Shown here piece after piece: positions 63,617 to 64,000 of a stretch of 64,000 bases of DNA. Each line of letters opens with the position of its first letter. Position 1 is the stretch's first letter. The stretch spans positions 1 to 64,000 of the forward strand of contig JAHBVR010000006.1 in assembly GCA_019637395.1 (NCBI GenBank), written 5' to 3'. Origin of the DNA: Vulcanimicrobiota bacterium. GTDB lineage: Bacteria; Vulcanimicrobiota; Xenobia; Xenobiales; JADMJV01. Made by a program: the position numbers and the translations under genes. Under the pieces are notes generated by a model. It saw only the letters and a list, made by a program, of their open reading frames with translations, searched no databases and was not told the origin of the DNA.

Positions 63617-64000
63617 CCATTCGCCCGGCCACGGCCGAGGATCTGGATGGCATTATTGAGCTGGCCACCGCTATGGTTTTGCATTCGGTCAGCCCCTTCC
63701 GCAGCGTGCCGGCCGAGCAAGTGCAACACTATCGGCGCGAGGACCTGCAATCGCTGCGAGATATTCTGGGCCTGGAGCACAGCGGACTCTTCGTGGCCGA
63801 AATCGATGGTCAACTGGTGGGCCATATCATCGTGGTGGCCCACCAACGCGATTCCTCGACCGGCACGGCCCAGGCCTGGATCTATGACATCTCGGTCAAA
63901 GCCGGCTACTGGGGCCGGGGCATCGGCCAGGCGCTGATGGCCCAGGCCGAAGAATTCGCCCGTCATTGCGGCATGCTCTCGATTGGCCTGGGAGTGACCA
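63613..64000 (+). CDS. GNAT-family acetyltransferase, partial (cut by window end)
   Basis: N-acetyltransferase fold: MTIRPATAEDLDGIIELA at the start, IDGQLVGHIIVVAHQRD, and the acetyl-CoA loop VKAGYWGRGIGQALMAQAEE. The ATG at 63613 overlaps the aroA stop (ATGA). The frame is still open at 64000 (about 129 residues visible). Acceptor unknown. Confidence 0.85.
   Translation, partial: MTIRPATAEDLDGIIELATAMVLHSVSPFRSVPAEQVQHYRREDLQSLRDILGLEHSGLFVAEIDGQLVGHIIVVAHQRDSSTGTAQAWIYDISVKAGYWGRGIGQALMAQAEEFARHCGMLSIGLGVT

Overview
This is a GC-rich, gene-dense bacterial chromosome segment, apparently from a free-living bacterium outside the best-studied groups. It carries a hopanoid/carotenoid-type squalene/phytoene synthase, UppP, type IV pilus/type II secretion parts, c-di-GMP proteins, molybdopterin (MoaA), a split glycine decarboxylase (GcvPA/GcvPB), GroES/GroEL, EPSP synthase and a full-length Lhr helicase. 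I cannot place the phylum from sequence alone. The gene mix would suit poorly sampled lineages such as Eremiobacterota, Armatimonadota or Acidobacteriota, but that is a guess.

Layout. 246-1894: uppP and a convergent squalene/phytoene synthase. 1895-2274: a gene-free spacer with three strong hairpins, two of which expose the same C-rich 15-nt loop. 2275-10346: a long leftward run, mostly overlapping, of moaA, tetR, a YdfG-like dehydrogenase, small unknowns, a DNA methyltransferase, an HTTM membrane protein and an RCK-regulated ion channel with a non-GYG filter. 10457-20015: a pilin island. It has a prepilin fused to a beta-propeller, a histidine kinase, a PilC/GspF protein, three co-transcribed prepilin-like genes and a REC-SARP/BTAD-type regulator. 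20123-23561: nei-type glycosylase, a double PilZ protein and a flavin-dependent halogenase.

23562-30289 is an accessory region with almost no intact genes. It holds an IS110 remnant, an IS630 remnant, a shattered conserved hypothetical gene, a 112-bp tandem repeat and a dispersed ~120-250-bp repeat. It also holds a large, frame-disrupted gene for a glycine-rich protein with two Gly-Asn-Ala arrays and two Gln/Met/Leu-rich amphipathic helices, an organisation reminiscent of harpins (PopA/HrpZ type).

30290-46682: lhr with a caleosin-like gene, an M20 peptidase, a secreted two-repeat protein, groESL with 11-bp-phased upstream repeats, a threonine aldolase preceded by a terminator hairpin, an FAA hydrolase-family enzyme, a FliG-like protein, a VWA lipoprotein, a degenerate GGDEF-EAL protein and a CocE-type hydrolase. 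46799-56400: pepF, a SPOR protein, a REC-GGDEF protein, ribF, a Uma2 protein, an ECF sigma factor coupled to a 1060-residue anti-sigma/membrane fusion, and an orphan Phd antitoxin. 56452-64000: gcvT-gcvH-gcvPA-gcvPB, an RsbW-like anti-sigma kinase, a LipM-like octanoyltransferase that could serve GcvH, aroA, and a GNAT gene cut by the window edge.

The most unusual items are the harpin-like GNA-repeat locus, the bacterial caleosin-like gene, the paired C8-loop hairpins, the giant anti-sigma fusion, the FliG-like protein and the phased repeats before groESL.
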